Positions 1-8,687 are shown, counted from the stretch's first letter. The stretch: 36,059 nucleotides of DNA from Acidobacteriaceae bacterium (GCA_003152695.1 PMAT01000059.1:13216-49274), one strand, 5' to 3'. Notes: a model not told the origin generated them from the sequence alone. Numbers and translations: made by a program.

Positions 1-1041
1 CATGGCGGCAATCTGCTCGGCGCTGGAGAAGTCAGCCATTTCCGGCTTCTCGCCATCGTTCTCGGGCCAGAACTTGATGATGGCCTCGCGCATGGAGAGG
101 CGCTGGAAGCTGCCAAAGTCAATTTCGTGCCCGTTGAACTGCGTGATGGTTGTGCCATTTACGTCGCGCGCCACCTGGGCCAGCATCTCGGCGGTGAAGT
201 CCATCATGTCGCGGTAGTCGGCGTAGGCCATGTAGAACTCCAGCATGGTGAACTCGGGATTGTGCTGGGTTGAGATGCCTTCGTTGCGGAAGTTGCGATT
301 GATCTCGTACACCCGGTCCATGCCGCCGACCACCAGCCGCTTCAGGTATAGCTCAGGCGCGATGCGCAAATAGAGATCGACGTCGAGCGTGTTGTGGTGG
401 GTGATGAAGGGCTTGGCCACGGCGCCGCCGGCGATGGGATGCATCATCGGCGTCTCGACCTCGACAAAGCCCTTGTTGTCGAGGAACCGCCGCATCGACT
501 GCACCACCTTGGCGCGCTTCAGGAAGACCTCGCGCACGTCGGGATTCATCGTCAGGTCAACGTAGCGCCGGCGATAGCGCGTCTCCACGTCCTGCAAGCC
601 ATGCCATTTTTCGGGCAGGGGAAGCAGGTCCTTCACCAGGAAGGTGATCTCCTCCACGTGGACGGTCAGCTCGTTGGTGCGGGTGCGGAAGAGATAACCC
701 TTGACCCCGATGTAGTCGCCGAGGTCGAGCAGCTTGTAGAGCTGAAAGGCTTTTTCGCCGACGTTGTCGAGGCGAACGTAAATCTGCAACCGCCGGCCGC
801 TCTGTTGCAGGTGGGCGAAGCCCGCCTTTCCCTGCACGCGGATGGACATCAGGCGTCCGGCAACGCTGACGTTCACCCGTGGTGACTCAAGCTCCGGCCC
901 GGTCTTGGGCAGGTATTCTTCCAGAATCTGCGGAACGGTGTGCGTGGTTTCGTAGCGATAGGGATAAGCCTGCTGCCCTAGCGCTTCAATCTGCTTGAGC
1001 TTTTCTTTCCTGAGCTCGTAGATTTTCTGGTCAAGTGCCAC
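1..1041 (-). CDS. lysS: Lysyl-tRNA synthetase (class II), 3' end cut by window
   Basis: Charges tRNA-Lys with lysine in the cytoplasm. The gene runs off the left edge, so 347 codons are visible of about 500 usual for the family. Residues about 55-135 form the N-terminal OB-fold anticodon-binding domain. The catalytic domain follows, with a long class II signature around residues 251-270 (FRNEG, then the Asn-Pro-Glu-Phe stretch typical of motif 2 in LysRS). The start is a GTG at 1041-1039, preceded by an AGGA-type ribosome site about 5 nt away. No upstream ATG fits better. The next gene is divergent, 244 bp away. The identity is secure; only the C-terminal third cannot be checked. Confidence 0.95.
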   Translation of the reverse strand, partial: MALDQKIYELRKEKLKQIEALGQQAYPYRYETTHTVPQILEEYLPKTGPELESPRVNVSVAGRLMSIRVQGKAGFAHLQQSGRRLQIYVRLDNVGEKAFQLYKLLDLGDYIGVKGYLFRTRTNELTVHVEEITFLVKDLLPLPEKWHGLQDVETRYRRRYVDLTMNPDVREVFLKRAKVVQSMRRFLDNKGFVEVETPMMHPIAGGAVAKPFITHHNTLDVDLYLRIAPELYLKRLVVGGMDRVYEINRNFRNEGISTQHNPEFTMLEFYMAYADYRDMMDFTAEMLAQVARDVNGTTITQFNGHEIDFGSFQRLSMREAIIKFWPENDGEKPEMADFSSAEQIAAM

Positions 1042-1285
1042 GATATTCCTAGCGACCCCGGTACACGCAGGCCGAGAATTGGAGAAGCTTGATTATAGAT
1101 GTGTCAGGCCGACGTAGTGCAGATTCGGCTTGCCGTTAGCCAGGAGCCGCGGTATTCTGTATTTCCGTCATTCACTCCGCAAGCCCCGATTCGATCAAAC
1201 CCTCTCAAGCTAACACCCGCTTGAGGATTCGTGCCCCTTCTTCGGCAATCCAGTAACTCACTAAAACCAATTCACTCAAGGACTC

Positions 1286-2545
1286 ATGGCGAACCTGTCG
1301 GAATTTAATCAGTGGCTGCAAAAGGGACTTGGCCGAGCTGTGCTGCACCTTCGCACGCACGATCCTGCTCCTTATCGGGAAGCAGTGCTCTATGCGTGCA
1401 CGCACGATCTCACCTACGACGCGCAGTGCGAAGGCGATCGCGAAATCTACTTACTGGACCTGATTAATTGCGTTGCTGATCAGGACTTTTTTCGCAACGG
1501 TTTCTTGGAGGCACTGAGGACGCCGCCCAAAGATCCTGAGAGGTTCGACTTGGGACGAATCGTCGAAATGGCTCGGAACTTTGCAGAAAAGGGCGATGAT
1601 GAGATGAAGCAGGCGATGTACCGCGCGGTTGCCGATGCGGGATTCGAACCGGAACCCATTTATTACGAGGACCTGATTAAATTGGACGGGTTACCTGCTC
1701 TTGTCATCGCCGCCGAACACGTTCCATCTGACATGCCCGAGGACGATCTGTGGCAGGTGAATTCCCTCGTCACGGCTCTTCAGGACCGAGACGGCGTGGA
1801 AGCAGCAAACGATGCTATTCGGCGGGCGGAGCAGGAATCGCCACGCCTCGCGCAAATGCTTGAAAGGAGCCGCTTATATGAGAGTCGCTTCGAACCGGGC
1901 GAAATTCAGAAGCACCTAGACTACGTGGCCCTAAAGAAAATGATTGCAGAGAAACCAGGAGCCATGTTCTATGCCGGTTGGGGCAGAACTGCGACGGAAG
2001 AGGAGCTTCGTGCTGCGGCGTCAGATTTGATCTTGGAGAAAGACGAATCACGGCTGCTTGCGTATCTTCGTATTTTTTGGTTTCAACCATTTCCCGGCCC
2101 TATTGCTCCGGTCCTTAAGCTTGCAGAGAGCGACAACGTTCGGCTTGCCCGCTTCTCTGTTAAGGTGCTCTCGCAACTGACAAATCCTGCAATTAGGGAG
2201 CTGGGACTTCGCCTTTTGGATTCGGCAGGAAGAAATGGGGATGGAGTGGAGCTTTTGGCAAATAACTACAAACCGGGAGATTTTCAACTGATGGAGACGC
2301 TCCTGGGTGAGCCGATGCAGGTTGACGACCTTCATTCCTTTGAAATAGGGGTTCGACATTTGGCTAGCGCGCACCATTCGCCTGAGGCTGAGCGATCCCT
2401 CACTCTGCTGTACGAAAACGGACCATGTTCGTTGTGCCGTTGCGGAGTCGTAGAGGAGTTGATCGCGCTTGGCTGTTTTCCCGATTGGATGAGGGAAGAA
2501 TGCCGTTACGACTCCTATACCGAAACGCGGAAACTTGTTCAATAG
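1286..2545 (+). CDS. Hypothetical protein with HEAT-like helical repeats
   Basis: A 419-residue, largely alpha-helical soluble protein with no signal peptide. Residues about 255-310 show alternating amphipathic helices of HEAT type (for example the stretch around SDNVRLARFSVKVLSQL). The C-terminus has a Cys-rich element beginning CSLCRCG at residue 381 and ending near YDSYTETR. From memory of similar proteins, this tail recurs in a widespread family of unnamed HEAT-like bacterial proteins, but that was not checked. No catalytic motif is visible, so a scaffold or protein-binding role is the most that can be inferred. It is followed 34 bp later by a small charged protein, probably in the same transcript. 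Codon use looks more AT-tolerant than its neighbours, which could mean transfer; this was not measured. Confidence 0.8.
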   Translation: MANLSEFNQWLQKGLGRAVLHLRTHDPAPYREAVLYACTHDLTYDAQCEGDREIYLLDLINCVADQDFFRNGFLEALRTPPKDPERFDLGRIVEMARNFAEKGDDEMKQAMYRAVADAGFEPEPIYYEDLIKLDGLPALVIAAEHVPSDMPEDDLWQVNSLVTALQDRDGVEAANDAIRRAEQESPRLAQMLERSRLYESRFEPGEIQKHLDYVALKKMIAEKPGAMFYAGWGRTATEEELRAAASDLILEKDESRLLAYLRIFWFQPFPGPIAPVLKLAESDNVRLARFSVKVLSQLTNPAIRELGLRLLDSAGRNGDGVELLANNYKPGDFQLMETLLGEPMQVDDLHSFEIGVRHLASAHHSPEAERSLTLLYENGPCSLCRCGVVEELIALGCFPDWMREECRYDSYTETRKLVQ

Positions 2546-2579
2546 CGAAAGATGAAACGCAAGAACGAAAGGTTTGCCA

Positions 2580-2801
2580 ATGGCGACAGCTGAACCGAAT
2601 CCCTCAATACAGGCGCTGATCTCCGATTTCGCCAAATCTGCGCTCGAACGGTCGAAGGAAATGAGCGAGGAAGAGTTTGAGCGTACGGTCAAAGAGTCTC
2701 ACGAGATTGTTGATCGCCGTGCTTCTCCTTCCCGGCTGAGAGCTCAGCGACGAGCCGAACGCGAACAGCGAAGGGCGAACCGCGAAAAGCGGCATTTGTG
2801 A
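2580..2801 (+). CDS. Small charged coiled-coil-like protein
   Basis: A 73-residue protein, not recognised as any family. The N-terminal half is an acidic amphipathic helix (SKEMSEEEFERTVKES). The C-terminal third is very basic and Arg/Glu-rich (RAQRRAEREQRRANREKR), so it is probably helical and may bind nucleic acid or a partner. The ATG at 2580 is preferred over the in-frame TTG at 2574, because the GAAAGG ribosome site at about 2567-2572 is 7 nt from the ATG and too close to the TTG. It lies 34 bp after the HEAT-like gene and is likely cotranscribed. Its reality rests on the ribosome site, spacing and protein-like composition. Confidence 0.55.
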   Translation: MATAEPNPSIQALISDFAKSALERSKEMSEEEFERTVKESHEIVDRRASPSRLRAQRRAEREQRRANREKRHL

Positions 2802-2895
2802 CGCATGTCATTGAATCGCGTCCCGAAGCGCGGTATAGTGACGCGGTTGTTCATATCTGGATCGCGCTCCGGCGCGTCCATCGAGAAAGCACTTT

Positions 2896-3252
2896 ATGCC
2901 GCAGAACTATGTACCGATGTTCATTTTCGCCTTCCTGGCGTTTCTGGTGGCGGCCGGAACGCTTGCGCTCTTCTACATCGTCCGCCCCCGTAACCCATTC
3001 AAAACCAAGCTGATGCCCTACGAATGCGGCATCACGCCCTTCGATAGCGCGCGTGGCCGCTACACTGTCCGTTTCTATATCGTGGCCATTCTGTTCGTAG
3101 TGTTCGACGTGGAGACCATCTTCCTGTTTCCCTGGGCGGTGCAGTTCAAGCTGCTGGGCCTGTTTGGTCTGCTGGAGATGCTGATCTTTCTCGGCATCCT
3201 GATCGTGGGATACATCTGGATCTGGAAGAAGGGCGCGCTGGAGTGGGTGTAG
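2896..3252 (+). CDS. nuoA: NADH-quinone oxidoreductase subunit A (NuoA), isolated from other nuo genes
   Basis: A membrane subunit of respiratory complex I that helps couple quinone reduction to proton pumping in the inner membrane. At 118 residues it has the usual length, with three hydrophobic helices (about 8-28, 62-85 and 88-110). The family signature is complete: the YECGI segment near residues 43-47, the YTVRFY segment, and FDVETIFLFPW before the third helix. A GAGAAAG ribosome site precedes the ATG. nuoB and the rest of complex I do not follow. The next gene is an unrelated small hypothetical and then an opposite-strand gene, so this nuoA is separated from its operon. It may be the only copy or a second, split copy. 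Confidence 0.93.
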   Translation: MPQNYVPMFIFAFLAFLVAAGTLALFYIVRPRNPFKTKLMPYECGITPFDSARGRYTVRFYIVAILFVVFDVETIFLFPWAVQFKLLGLFGLLEMLIFLGILIVGYIWIWKKGALEWV

Positions 3253-3268
3253 GGGTACAAACACGAGC

Positions 3269-3652
3269 ATGGATACGGCTGAATACCAGCGTTCCATTTG
3301 TAACAGGTTGCGAGGCGCCGAGACCGTCCCCTTCGTGAGGTGCTGCATTGGTACCTGGGAACCACGAGTAGCGCACTGCCACGAAAACGTAGACCACTGG
3401 GTTGGATCGAATCCTGGTCACACGCCGCTTAGAGGATGGGTGACGTGCGGCGACAGTGGTGCTGCTGTACTCCTCACACCTCATTCAGTTGTTCGGGGCC
3501 GGGATGGACGTAGTTTTGATATCACTCCCCTGGAGAACGAAAAGATCCGGCATTCCATGCGCTTCGTTCCGCACATTGGCAGTGAGGCAGAGTTCTTCAG
3601 GTACAAAGATCTTTTTCAGCCCTTTCTGACCTGTGAAAATCCAAACGCCTGA
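3269..3652 (+). CDS. Conserved small hypothetical protein with Cys-His-Glu-Asn / His / Asp pattern
   Basis: A 127-residue soluble protein. Visible conserved-looking points are C37-H38-E39-N40, a Gly-Trp pair (RGW, about 55-57), PHSVV with H72, FDITP with D84, and H102. Spacing of Cys, His and Asp in a small alpha/beta protein recalls thiol hydrolases of papain-like folds, but this is inference; the pattern is also compatible with metal binding. It begins 16 bp after nuoA with only a weak ribosome site (GAG before ATG) and is convergent with the RDD gene. It is reported as coding because the alternative frames give low-complexity, Arg/Ser-rich sequence while this frame reads like a folded protein. 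Confidence 0.6.
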   Translation: MDTAEYQRSICNRLRGAETVPFVRCCIGTWEPRVAHCHENVDHWVGSNPGHTPLRGWVTCGDSGAAVLLTPHSVVRGRDGRSFDITPLENEKIRHSMRFVPHIGSEAEFFRYKDLFQPFLTCENPNA

Positions 3653-3684
3653 ACGCGATGAAAATTGCGGTTTTCTGAACCCCC

Positions 3685-4326
3685 TCAGCCGCGCAGCAAG
3701 GAAAAGCCTCTTTCCCGCGGCACCCGGATGACCAGACAGTCGGTAGGTATGTCGTGCAGCGCCTGGCGGCGCTTGGTCCAGCCCGCCATCATGAATCCGA
3801 TGGTCAAGAAGAACAGGGACAGAAACTTCATGAAGTGGCGGACCGTCGCTTGTCCGAACCCTATTCTGTCGCCCTCCGCGGTGACCACCCGCAAGCCCAA
3901 AGCACGCTTACCGATGGTGGCGCGCCACGATGAACTCTCGGTGAAGGCAGAGTACAGCCACCCACCGACGGACAGGATCAGGATGAAAGCCATCCCCGTG
4001 GCCACCTTGGACACGAAGGGGGAAATTCCCAGCAGGCGGCCAAAGCGGCGGAGCACAAGATCGATGGCGAACGTAAGCACCAGCGCGCCGCCAACCTCCA
4101 AGGTTACGTCGATGGCGCCGGCCCAGACACGAAGCCAGAATCCGGCATAGGCAAAGGGAGCCAGCTCAGTTGGCGCTGAAGACGCTGGCGGCTTGGCAGG
4201 TTGAGAAGACACTAGACCTCTGGAGGTGGGCTCCGAAAGCAAGTCTCCGCAGAACAGACAAAACCGTCCATCCGGCAATCGCACATTGCCGCACGTGGAA
4301 CAGACCTGGTTCAGCACCATCTCCAT
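3685..4326 (-). CDS. RDD-family membrane protein with N-terminal zinc ribbon
   Basis: A 213-residue membrane protein. Residues 9-26 hold two CxxC-type knuckles (C9/C12 and C23/C26), a probable zinc ribbon. A Pro/Ala/Ser-rich linker follows. The RDD domain occupies about 58-205, with R66 and D73 in the first segment, predicted helices at about 77-93, 106-126 and 167-184, the WRATIGKRALGLRVV segment typical of the family, and H191-D192 near the end. RDD proteins are poorly defined; some act in ion or small-molecule transport. The stop lies 32 bp from the convergent upstream gene. A start two codons later (4320) is equally possible. Confidence 0.85.
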   Translation of the reverse strand: MEMVLNQVCSTCGNVRLPDGRFCLFCGDLLSEPTSRGLVSSQPAKPPASSAPTELAPFAYAGFWLRVWAGAIDVTLEVGGALVLTFAIDLVLRRFGRLLGISPFVSKVATGMAFILILSVGGWLYSAFTESSSWRATIGKRALGLRVVTAEGDRIGFGQATVRHFMKFLSLFFLTIGFMMAGWTKRRQALHDIPTDCLVIRVPRERGFSLLRG

Positions 4327-4754
4327 TCGGAGCAGAAATACTACGCTCGACCCGTTGTCCCTGTAAAGTGACCCGGGTTCTTGGTAGTGGTGCAGTTTGA
4401 AATTGGGTCGCGGAGTAAAACCCGCAGGAACAGAGTTTGCGCCGGATGCACTCGTGTCATCCCTCTGAGAAATCCCTGCGGGCTATATACCTACCACATT
4501 GAAGGAACTGCAAGGCTAGTATCCATGGGCCGCCTATGGCTGTCTGAGCAATATTGCACAGTTGATCGCTGTCTGTGACGGCGGTGACGGGGCAGCAATG
4601 CAGTTTTGAAATCAGCCCTGATCGTAAAGGTTGAACACTGCACCACTACCTGGTTCTTCCAGGGTGGAAGCGGTGCTCGAAACCCGGACTCTGGGCGATT
4701 TCCTGTGCAAACTCTTGCACTCATGCCGAACCTTTGTCCCAAGCCACAAATCCC
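4327..4754. repeat. 428-bp gap with a 14-bp inverted repeat and related short direct repeats
   Basis: No convincing gene is visible; the frames give low-quality protein. A perfect 14-bp inverted repeat (GGTAGTGGTGCAGT) lies at 4383-4396 and 4637-4650, enclosing about 240 bp. A related direct repeat occurs inside: TGCAGTTTGAAAT at about 4391 and TGCAGTTTTGAAAT at about 4599. This arrangement could be a decayed miniature mobile element or a diverged repeat pair. The gap also holds the promoter of the RDD gene and the 3' end of recJ. Confidence 0.5.
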
Positions 4755-6515
4755 TTACCCTTCTGCGGCCTGCGCCGCGCTCGCGGCTGCGGCGGGCGCA
4801 AAATCCAGCAGGTTGAGCTGCACTCCCCCGAATTCGGGATGCTCATTGTAATCGACGGTGAAGGCCAAATCGAGCACAGTGCCCAGCAGCAGCGACTCTT
4901 GCGTCGCCCGCTCGGCCATGCGCCAACCCAAGGCATCGAAGCCACGTTGAAACTTGCTGCCATTGGAATTTCGGTCACTGGCCACGACGCGCAGCTTCAG
5001 ATGTTTCTCTTTCAGCACCCTGGGTGGCTGGACCAGCTTCGCGTTCCGGGCAACGAAGACTGGCACGGGATTGCCCGAGCCGAATGGCTCCAGCTTCTGC
5101 AACAGCAGCCAGAAGTCGTGCTTGACATCGTCGAGCGCGATCTCGGCGTCGTAGTGGAGGATGGGAATGAAGTCCTGCGGCGTCAGCCGTTCGCGGGCGA
5201 AAGCATCCAGGCGCGACCGCAACTCGGGAATCTTCTCCACCGGAAGCGAACAACCTACCGCGTGCGCGTGTCCGCCAAAACGGGCGAACAACTCAGGACA
5301 CGATTCCAGCGCTTGCAACAGGTGAAACGCCTCGATGGAGCGTCCCGAGCCATACGCTTCGCCATCCTCGCAGGAAAAGATGAGCGTCGGACGCCGATAG
5401 CGCTCCACAACACGCGTAGCGCAAATGCCGATCACACCGCGATGCCAACCTTCGCCCTCTAGCACCAGGCAGTAAGCCTCCCTCATCTCGGGGGAGGCTT
5501 CAATCTTGGCTTGAATCTCGTCCAGGATGCGCTGCTCTTCCAGTTGCCGGTCGCCATTCAGTTGATTGAGGCGAAGGGCTATGTCCGCCGCTTTGGTTGC
5601 GTCCTTCTCGGTGAACAACTGAATGACGTGTTCGGCCACATCCATGCGCCCGGCGGCGTTTAAGCGCGGCGCTACGCGGAAAGCGATGTCGCCGGCGCTC
5701 AGAGGGCGCGAGCCGTCCAGTTGGCAATTCGCCAGCAAAGCGCGCAAGCCCGCGTTGACGGGTTTTCGCAGCCCCTCCAGACCTAGTTTGGCAAAGACGC
5801 GGTTCTCGCCAATCAGCGGCACCGCGTCGGCGATGGTCGCGATGGCGACCATCTTCAGAAACGACGGCAACAGCCGCTCTCGCCCGGTCTCCTGCAACAG
5901 GGCTTGCGCAATTTTGAATGCCACTCCCGCGCCGCACAACGATTTGCAGGGATAGTCACAGCCTTCCTGATTCGGGTTCACAACTGCCAGCGCTTTCGGA
6001 ACCCCATTTGCCTGGGGCAGGTGGTGGTCGGTGACGATGAGATCGATGCCCCGGCGCTGCGCGGTTTCGCCGGCCGCGAACGCCCGGATCCCGGTGTCCA
6101 CGCTGATGATGACGCGAATGCCGCGATCAGCGGCCTCCTCGATGACCTCATCGCGCATCCCGTAGCCTTCCCGGATGCGATGCGGAACGTGGTGCTCTGT
6201 CTGTCCGCCGCAGAGTTCGATGGCGATCTTGAGAATCACGATCGCGGTGGTGCCGTCCACGTCGTAGTCGCCGTAGATGAGGACGGTTTCGCCGCGCTCG
6301 ATGGCGGCGCGCAATCGCTCGACAGCAACGCGGAGGCCGGTCATCAGGTTGGGCGAATGCAGGTCTTGCAGGGATGGCGCCAGAAATTTGTGCGCCTGCT
6401 CGGCTGTCTGTATGCCGCGAACCGCCAGCAGCCGGGCCGTGGAGATGGGCAGCCCGGTCTCCAGCGCGAGCCGCTGTACGTCTTGCGATTCGGCATTGCG
6501 GAGGGCCCAGCGCAC
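4755..6515 (-). CDS. recJ: Single-stranded-DNA-specific exonuclease RecJ
   Basis: A 5'-3' exonuclease acting on single-stranded DNA in recombination and mismatch or base-excision repair. It is 586 residues, the normal length. All DHH-phosphoesterase motifs are present: YGDYDVDGTT (81-90), the Asp-Thr-Gly with D140, TDHH (162-165), and the Ala-Asp at about 229-230. The DHHA1 part includes PRLNAAGR (283-290), GWHRGVIGI (356-364) and FGGHAHAVG (413-421). A C-terminal OB-fold follows and the protein ends in an Ala-rich tail. The start is GTG at 6515, one base after the stop of the upstream gene, so the two are translationally coupled. Confidence 0.95.
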   Translation of the reverse strand: MRWALRNAESQDVQRLALETGLPISTARLLAVRGIQTAEQAHKFLAPSLQDLHSPNLMTGLRVAVERLRAAIERGETVLIYGDYDVDGTTAIVILKIAIELCGGQTEHHVPHRIREGYGMRDEVIEEAADRGIRVIISVDTGIRAFAAGETAQRRGIDLIVTDHHLPQANGVPKALAVVNPNQEGCDYPCKSLCGAGVAFKIAQALLQETGRERLLPSFLKMVAIATIADAVPLIGENRVFAKLGLEGLRKPVNAGLRALLANCQLDGSRPLSAGDIAFRVAPRLNAAGRMDVAEHVIQLFTEKDATKAADIALRLNQLNGDRQLEEQRILDEIQAKIEASPEMREAYCLVLEGEGWHRGVIGICATRVVERYRRPTLIFSCEDGEAYGSGRSIEAFHLLQALESCPELFARFGGHAHAVGCSLPVEKIPELRSRLDAFARERLTPQDFIPILHYDAEIALDDVKHDFWLLLQKLEPFGSGNPVPVFVARNAKLVQPPRVLKEKHLKLRVVASDRNSNGSKFQRGFDALGWRMAERATQESLLLGTVLDLAFTVDYNEHPEFGGVQLNLLDFAPAAAASAAQAAEG

Positions 6516-6516
6516 G

Positions 6517-6987
6517 TCAGCGTTCGTCGTCCGAGTCAGTCTCGTCGATCGCCATGCTGCCGAAATCTTCCACCAAGTCCAGCAGATGCTGATACCGCTC
6601 GTACCACTCGGTGGAGACCTCGTACAGAAACATGATGCCCTGATGCGGCCAGCCGAGCTGGATGAAGCCGGTCTTGCCTACGTGGTTGCGCAACCAGCGG
6701 GCTTCGTCCATGTCTTCATCGCTGGGATAGTTGGCGTGCTGCAGGCGCTGGACGAGGTAATCGAGTTCGTCGCGCTGCAGCACCTCCTCATCCATGGAGA
6801 GGAACTCGCAACCGGCTTTCTTCGCCAGCTCGACAAAATCCTTCCAGCTTTCGGGATTGTCGCGCGGGTCCCACATAACGCTGTGTACGTCTTCGGTCAC
6901 GTATCCCTGGAAGCGGCTCAGCCCGTGTCCCAGGATGAAGGCGTTCATGTCGTCTTTGAGGTTGGATAAATCGTCTGACATAACCAT
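6517..6987 (-). CDS. Conserved acidic hypothetical protein coupled to recJ
   Basis: A 156-residue acidic cytoplasmic protein, not recognised as a named family. It contains many aromatic and acidic residues (VMWDPRDNPESW, ARWLRNHVGKTGF, LYEVSTEWYERY) and a highly acidic C-terminus (DETDSDDE). No membrane segment or catalytic motif is visible. Its TGA stop is separated from the recJ GTG by a single base, so ribosomes probably pass from one to the other. A start at codon 3 (6981) is also possible; neither has a strong ribosome site. Linkage to recJ hints at DNA metabolism, but nothing in the sequence proves it. Confidence 0.8.
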   Translation of the reverse strand: MVMSDDLSNLKDDMNAFILGHGLSRFQGYVTEDVHSVMWDPRDNPESWKDFVELAKKAGCEFLSMDEEVLQRDELDYLVQRLQHANYPSDEDMDEARWLRNHVGKTGFIQLGWPHQGIMFLYEVSTEWYERYQHLLDLVEDFGSMAIDETDSDDER

Positions 6988-7101
6988 GTCTCGCGGGCCG
7001 CGCCCTCAAAAAGTGGCAGCCGCGAAAATCATCATACTCCGATGCCAGCGCGTCGGCACGGCGGCGATAGGCGTGCGGGAATAAGCAAGTGTTTGCGAGA
7101 A

Positions 7102-7623
7102 CTACTGGTTTCCAGTTCGTGTGTACTTCCTCGTGACCGGTTGGAGACCCATACCCGCACTACCCGCACCCATATCCGGGAAATCCGCGGCAGACTCAAT
7201 GAACAGGCTCTTACCGTCAGGCGAAAGCTGCCAACGCTCTTTGGTGTGCATACGCACAGGAGGAGCGGTAGGCTGTAGGGAGGTCACCACGATAGCCTCA
7301 AGAACGAGATATTTCTCTTTAAGTTGGGCTTTGCACTTACCAGGACTACCACCGGGACTTATGTAGTCGCCCTCTGAACCGTTAAACGGACAGCGACTGG
7401 TTGTTCTCTTGCCTAGTTTCACCCTTGTGATTTCTATGCTGTCTTCGTTCTGAACCACTTCAAGAGTCACGTCGGAACCTTTGGGCGCTTTCCCTGGGCG
7501 CGCAGTGGAATACGTGCCCGAGTAGGTCACTTTGTCCGCCGCCAACCCAGACTTGGCCGGCCACGCAAGCGCCAAGCCCACGCACGTAATGTATGCCACA
7601 AGCATAAAAATTCTCTTCATCAC
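7102..7623 (-). CDS. Secreted hypothetical protein with signal peptide
   Basis: A 173-residue protein with a clear Sec signal peptide (residues 1-29: basic MMKR, hydrophobic core, cleavage likely after the Ala-Ala before DKV). The mature part is rich in beta-strand-like, Lys/Thr-rich sequence with two cysteines (around CPF and KCK) that could form a disulfide. It therefore probably acts in the periplasm or outside the cell. No family was recognised. It sits alone between the recJ pair and the LmbE gene, with over 100 bp on either side. Confidence 0.75.
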   Translation of the reverse strand: MMKRIFMLVAYITCVGLALAWPAKSGLAADKVTYSGTYSTARPGKAPKGSDVTLEVVQNEDSIEITRVKLGKRTTSRCPFNGSEGDYISPGGSPGKCKAQLKEKYLVLEAIVVTSLQPTAPPVRMHTKERWQLSPDGKSLFIESAADFPDMGAGSAGMGLQPVTRKYTRTGNQ

Positions 7624-7729
7624 GGTCTCCCACTCGGCAGCAAAATTAGGAGGTTTCGCATCGCTCCGCCACAGCTATTGTACGTTCCCGATATTGTCGC
7701 TCATAGCTTTACCCGGGCCTGAACCCGCA

Positions 7730-8476
7730 CTACCCGTCTACCCCCTCGAACAAGTCAGTCTCCGGCTTCGCCTCGCGCGGATCGCGCGTCACTGCGAGAT
7801 GGTACATCTCCACTCCGCCGCCATGCCGACCCAGGTTCTTCTTGACCTTCTCAAATAACGGCGCCTGCGTAGTGTGCTGTCGAAAGGCTTCGTCCTTCTT
7901 CTCGAAACGCTCGGCGCCCACTTCGATGCGCGCGGTCACCGTAGGCGGCGCAATGATCTGGCGATCGGGCAGCACGAAGTCAGCGGCAAGGTAATACAGC
8001 TTTTGTGCGCGATGCGGCGTTAGTCCTCGCTCCAGTTGCTCGGGATAACGATCGGGACGGCCCGCCCATTCGAATGCCAGGGTCGCAAAAACGCCTGCCA
8101 TAGCGTGATCAACGTGACCGGTGAGTCCGCCGTCGGGCCCAAAAGTGAGCACCACGTGCGGACGAATCTGGCGCATGCGCAGTGTCAGGTCCCCCACAAC
8201 CTGATAAAGATCGGCGCGGTCGAGCTTGCCGTCAGGATAGTCGAGCACTTCGTATTGGCTTACCTGGAGCAGCTTGCACGACGCTGCTAACTCGGCACGG
8301 CGCATGGCGGCAAGCTCCTCGTTCGAGCGCGCTGTGCCGCGATTGCGCGCGGCGGTCCCGGCGGTGATGCAGACGACGTGGGTCTCGACGCCGCGGTCGT
8401 GGTACAGCAGCAGAGTGCCTCCAAATGCACCGGCCTCGTCGTCGGGATGAGCAGTTACACAGAGAAGTTTGAGCAT
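7730..8476 (-). CDS. PIG-L/LmbE-family N-acetylglucosamine-type deacetylase
   Basis: A zinc-dependent deacetylase of the LmbE/PIG-L family. Characterised members remove acetyl groups from GlcNAc-containing substrates such as mycothiol or bacillithiol precursors, or from antibiotics. The zinc and catalytic motif AHPDDE is at residues 9-14 and the second zinc element GHVDH at 120-124. At 248 residues it has the family's usual length. The start was set at the ATG at 8476 because the protein then begins MLKLLCVTAHPDDE, as family members do; a TTG 21 bases upstream is also in frame. The bacillithiol branch (BshB-like) is plausible, but bshA and bshC are not in the window, so no symbol is given. 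Confidence 0.9.
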   Translation of the reverse strand: MLKLLCVTAHPDDEAGAFGGTLLLYHDRGVETHVVCITAGTAARNRGTARSNEELAAMRRAELAASCKLLQVSQYEVLDYPDGKLDRADLYQVVGDLTLRMRQIRPHVVLTFGPDGGLTGHVDHAMAGVFATLAFEWAGRPDRYPEQLERGLTPHRAQKLYYLAADFVLPDRQIIAPPTVTARIEVGAERFEKKDEAFRQHTTQAPLFEKVKKNLGRHGGGVEMYHLAVTRDPREAKPETDLFEGVDG

Positions 8477-8580
8477 ATTTTTTTGGGACAGCAACACCCA
8501 AGTGCCTGCGGAAGACGATCATTTCCCCGCCTTCCTACAGATTACAACGAAGTTGAAAAGGAACCAGATGTTGGTTTTTC

Positions 8581-8620
8581 GGAGCGCTAAAGCGCTCCTT
8601 CCCCCGCATGAATGCGGGGG
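8581..8620. repeat. Tandem perfect palindromes (REP-like)
   Basis: Two hairpins in a row. GGAGCGCT-AA-AGCGCTCC at 8581-8598 has 8-bp arms, and CCCCCGCAT-GA-ATGCGGGGG at 8601-8620 has 9-bp arms. Neither is followed by a T-run on either strand, and both lie upstream of two divergent genes, so they are not terminators for them. A dispersed repetitive palindromic element is the best reading. Confidence 0.65.
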
Positions 8621-8687
8621 CTCCCACCAAACAGCACTGCTGTTCCTGCTTTCTTTGCGGCCGGTCAGGGTTTGCCCAACTCCCCCA

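Noticed and set aside
4491-4742. Minus-strand 83-residue reading frame in the recJ-RDD gap
   Set aside because: Arg/Pro/Ser-rich sequence with no protein-like pattern and no ribosome site; it overlaps the repeats.
8581-8620. Rho-independent terminator
   Set aside because: The hairpins lack a T-run on either strand and lie upstream, not downstream, of both flanking divergent genes.
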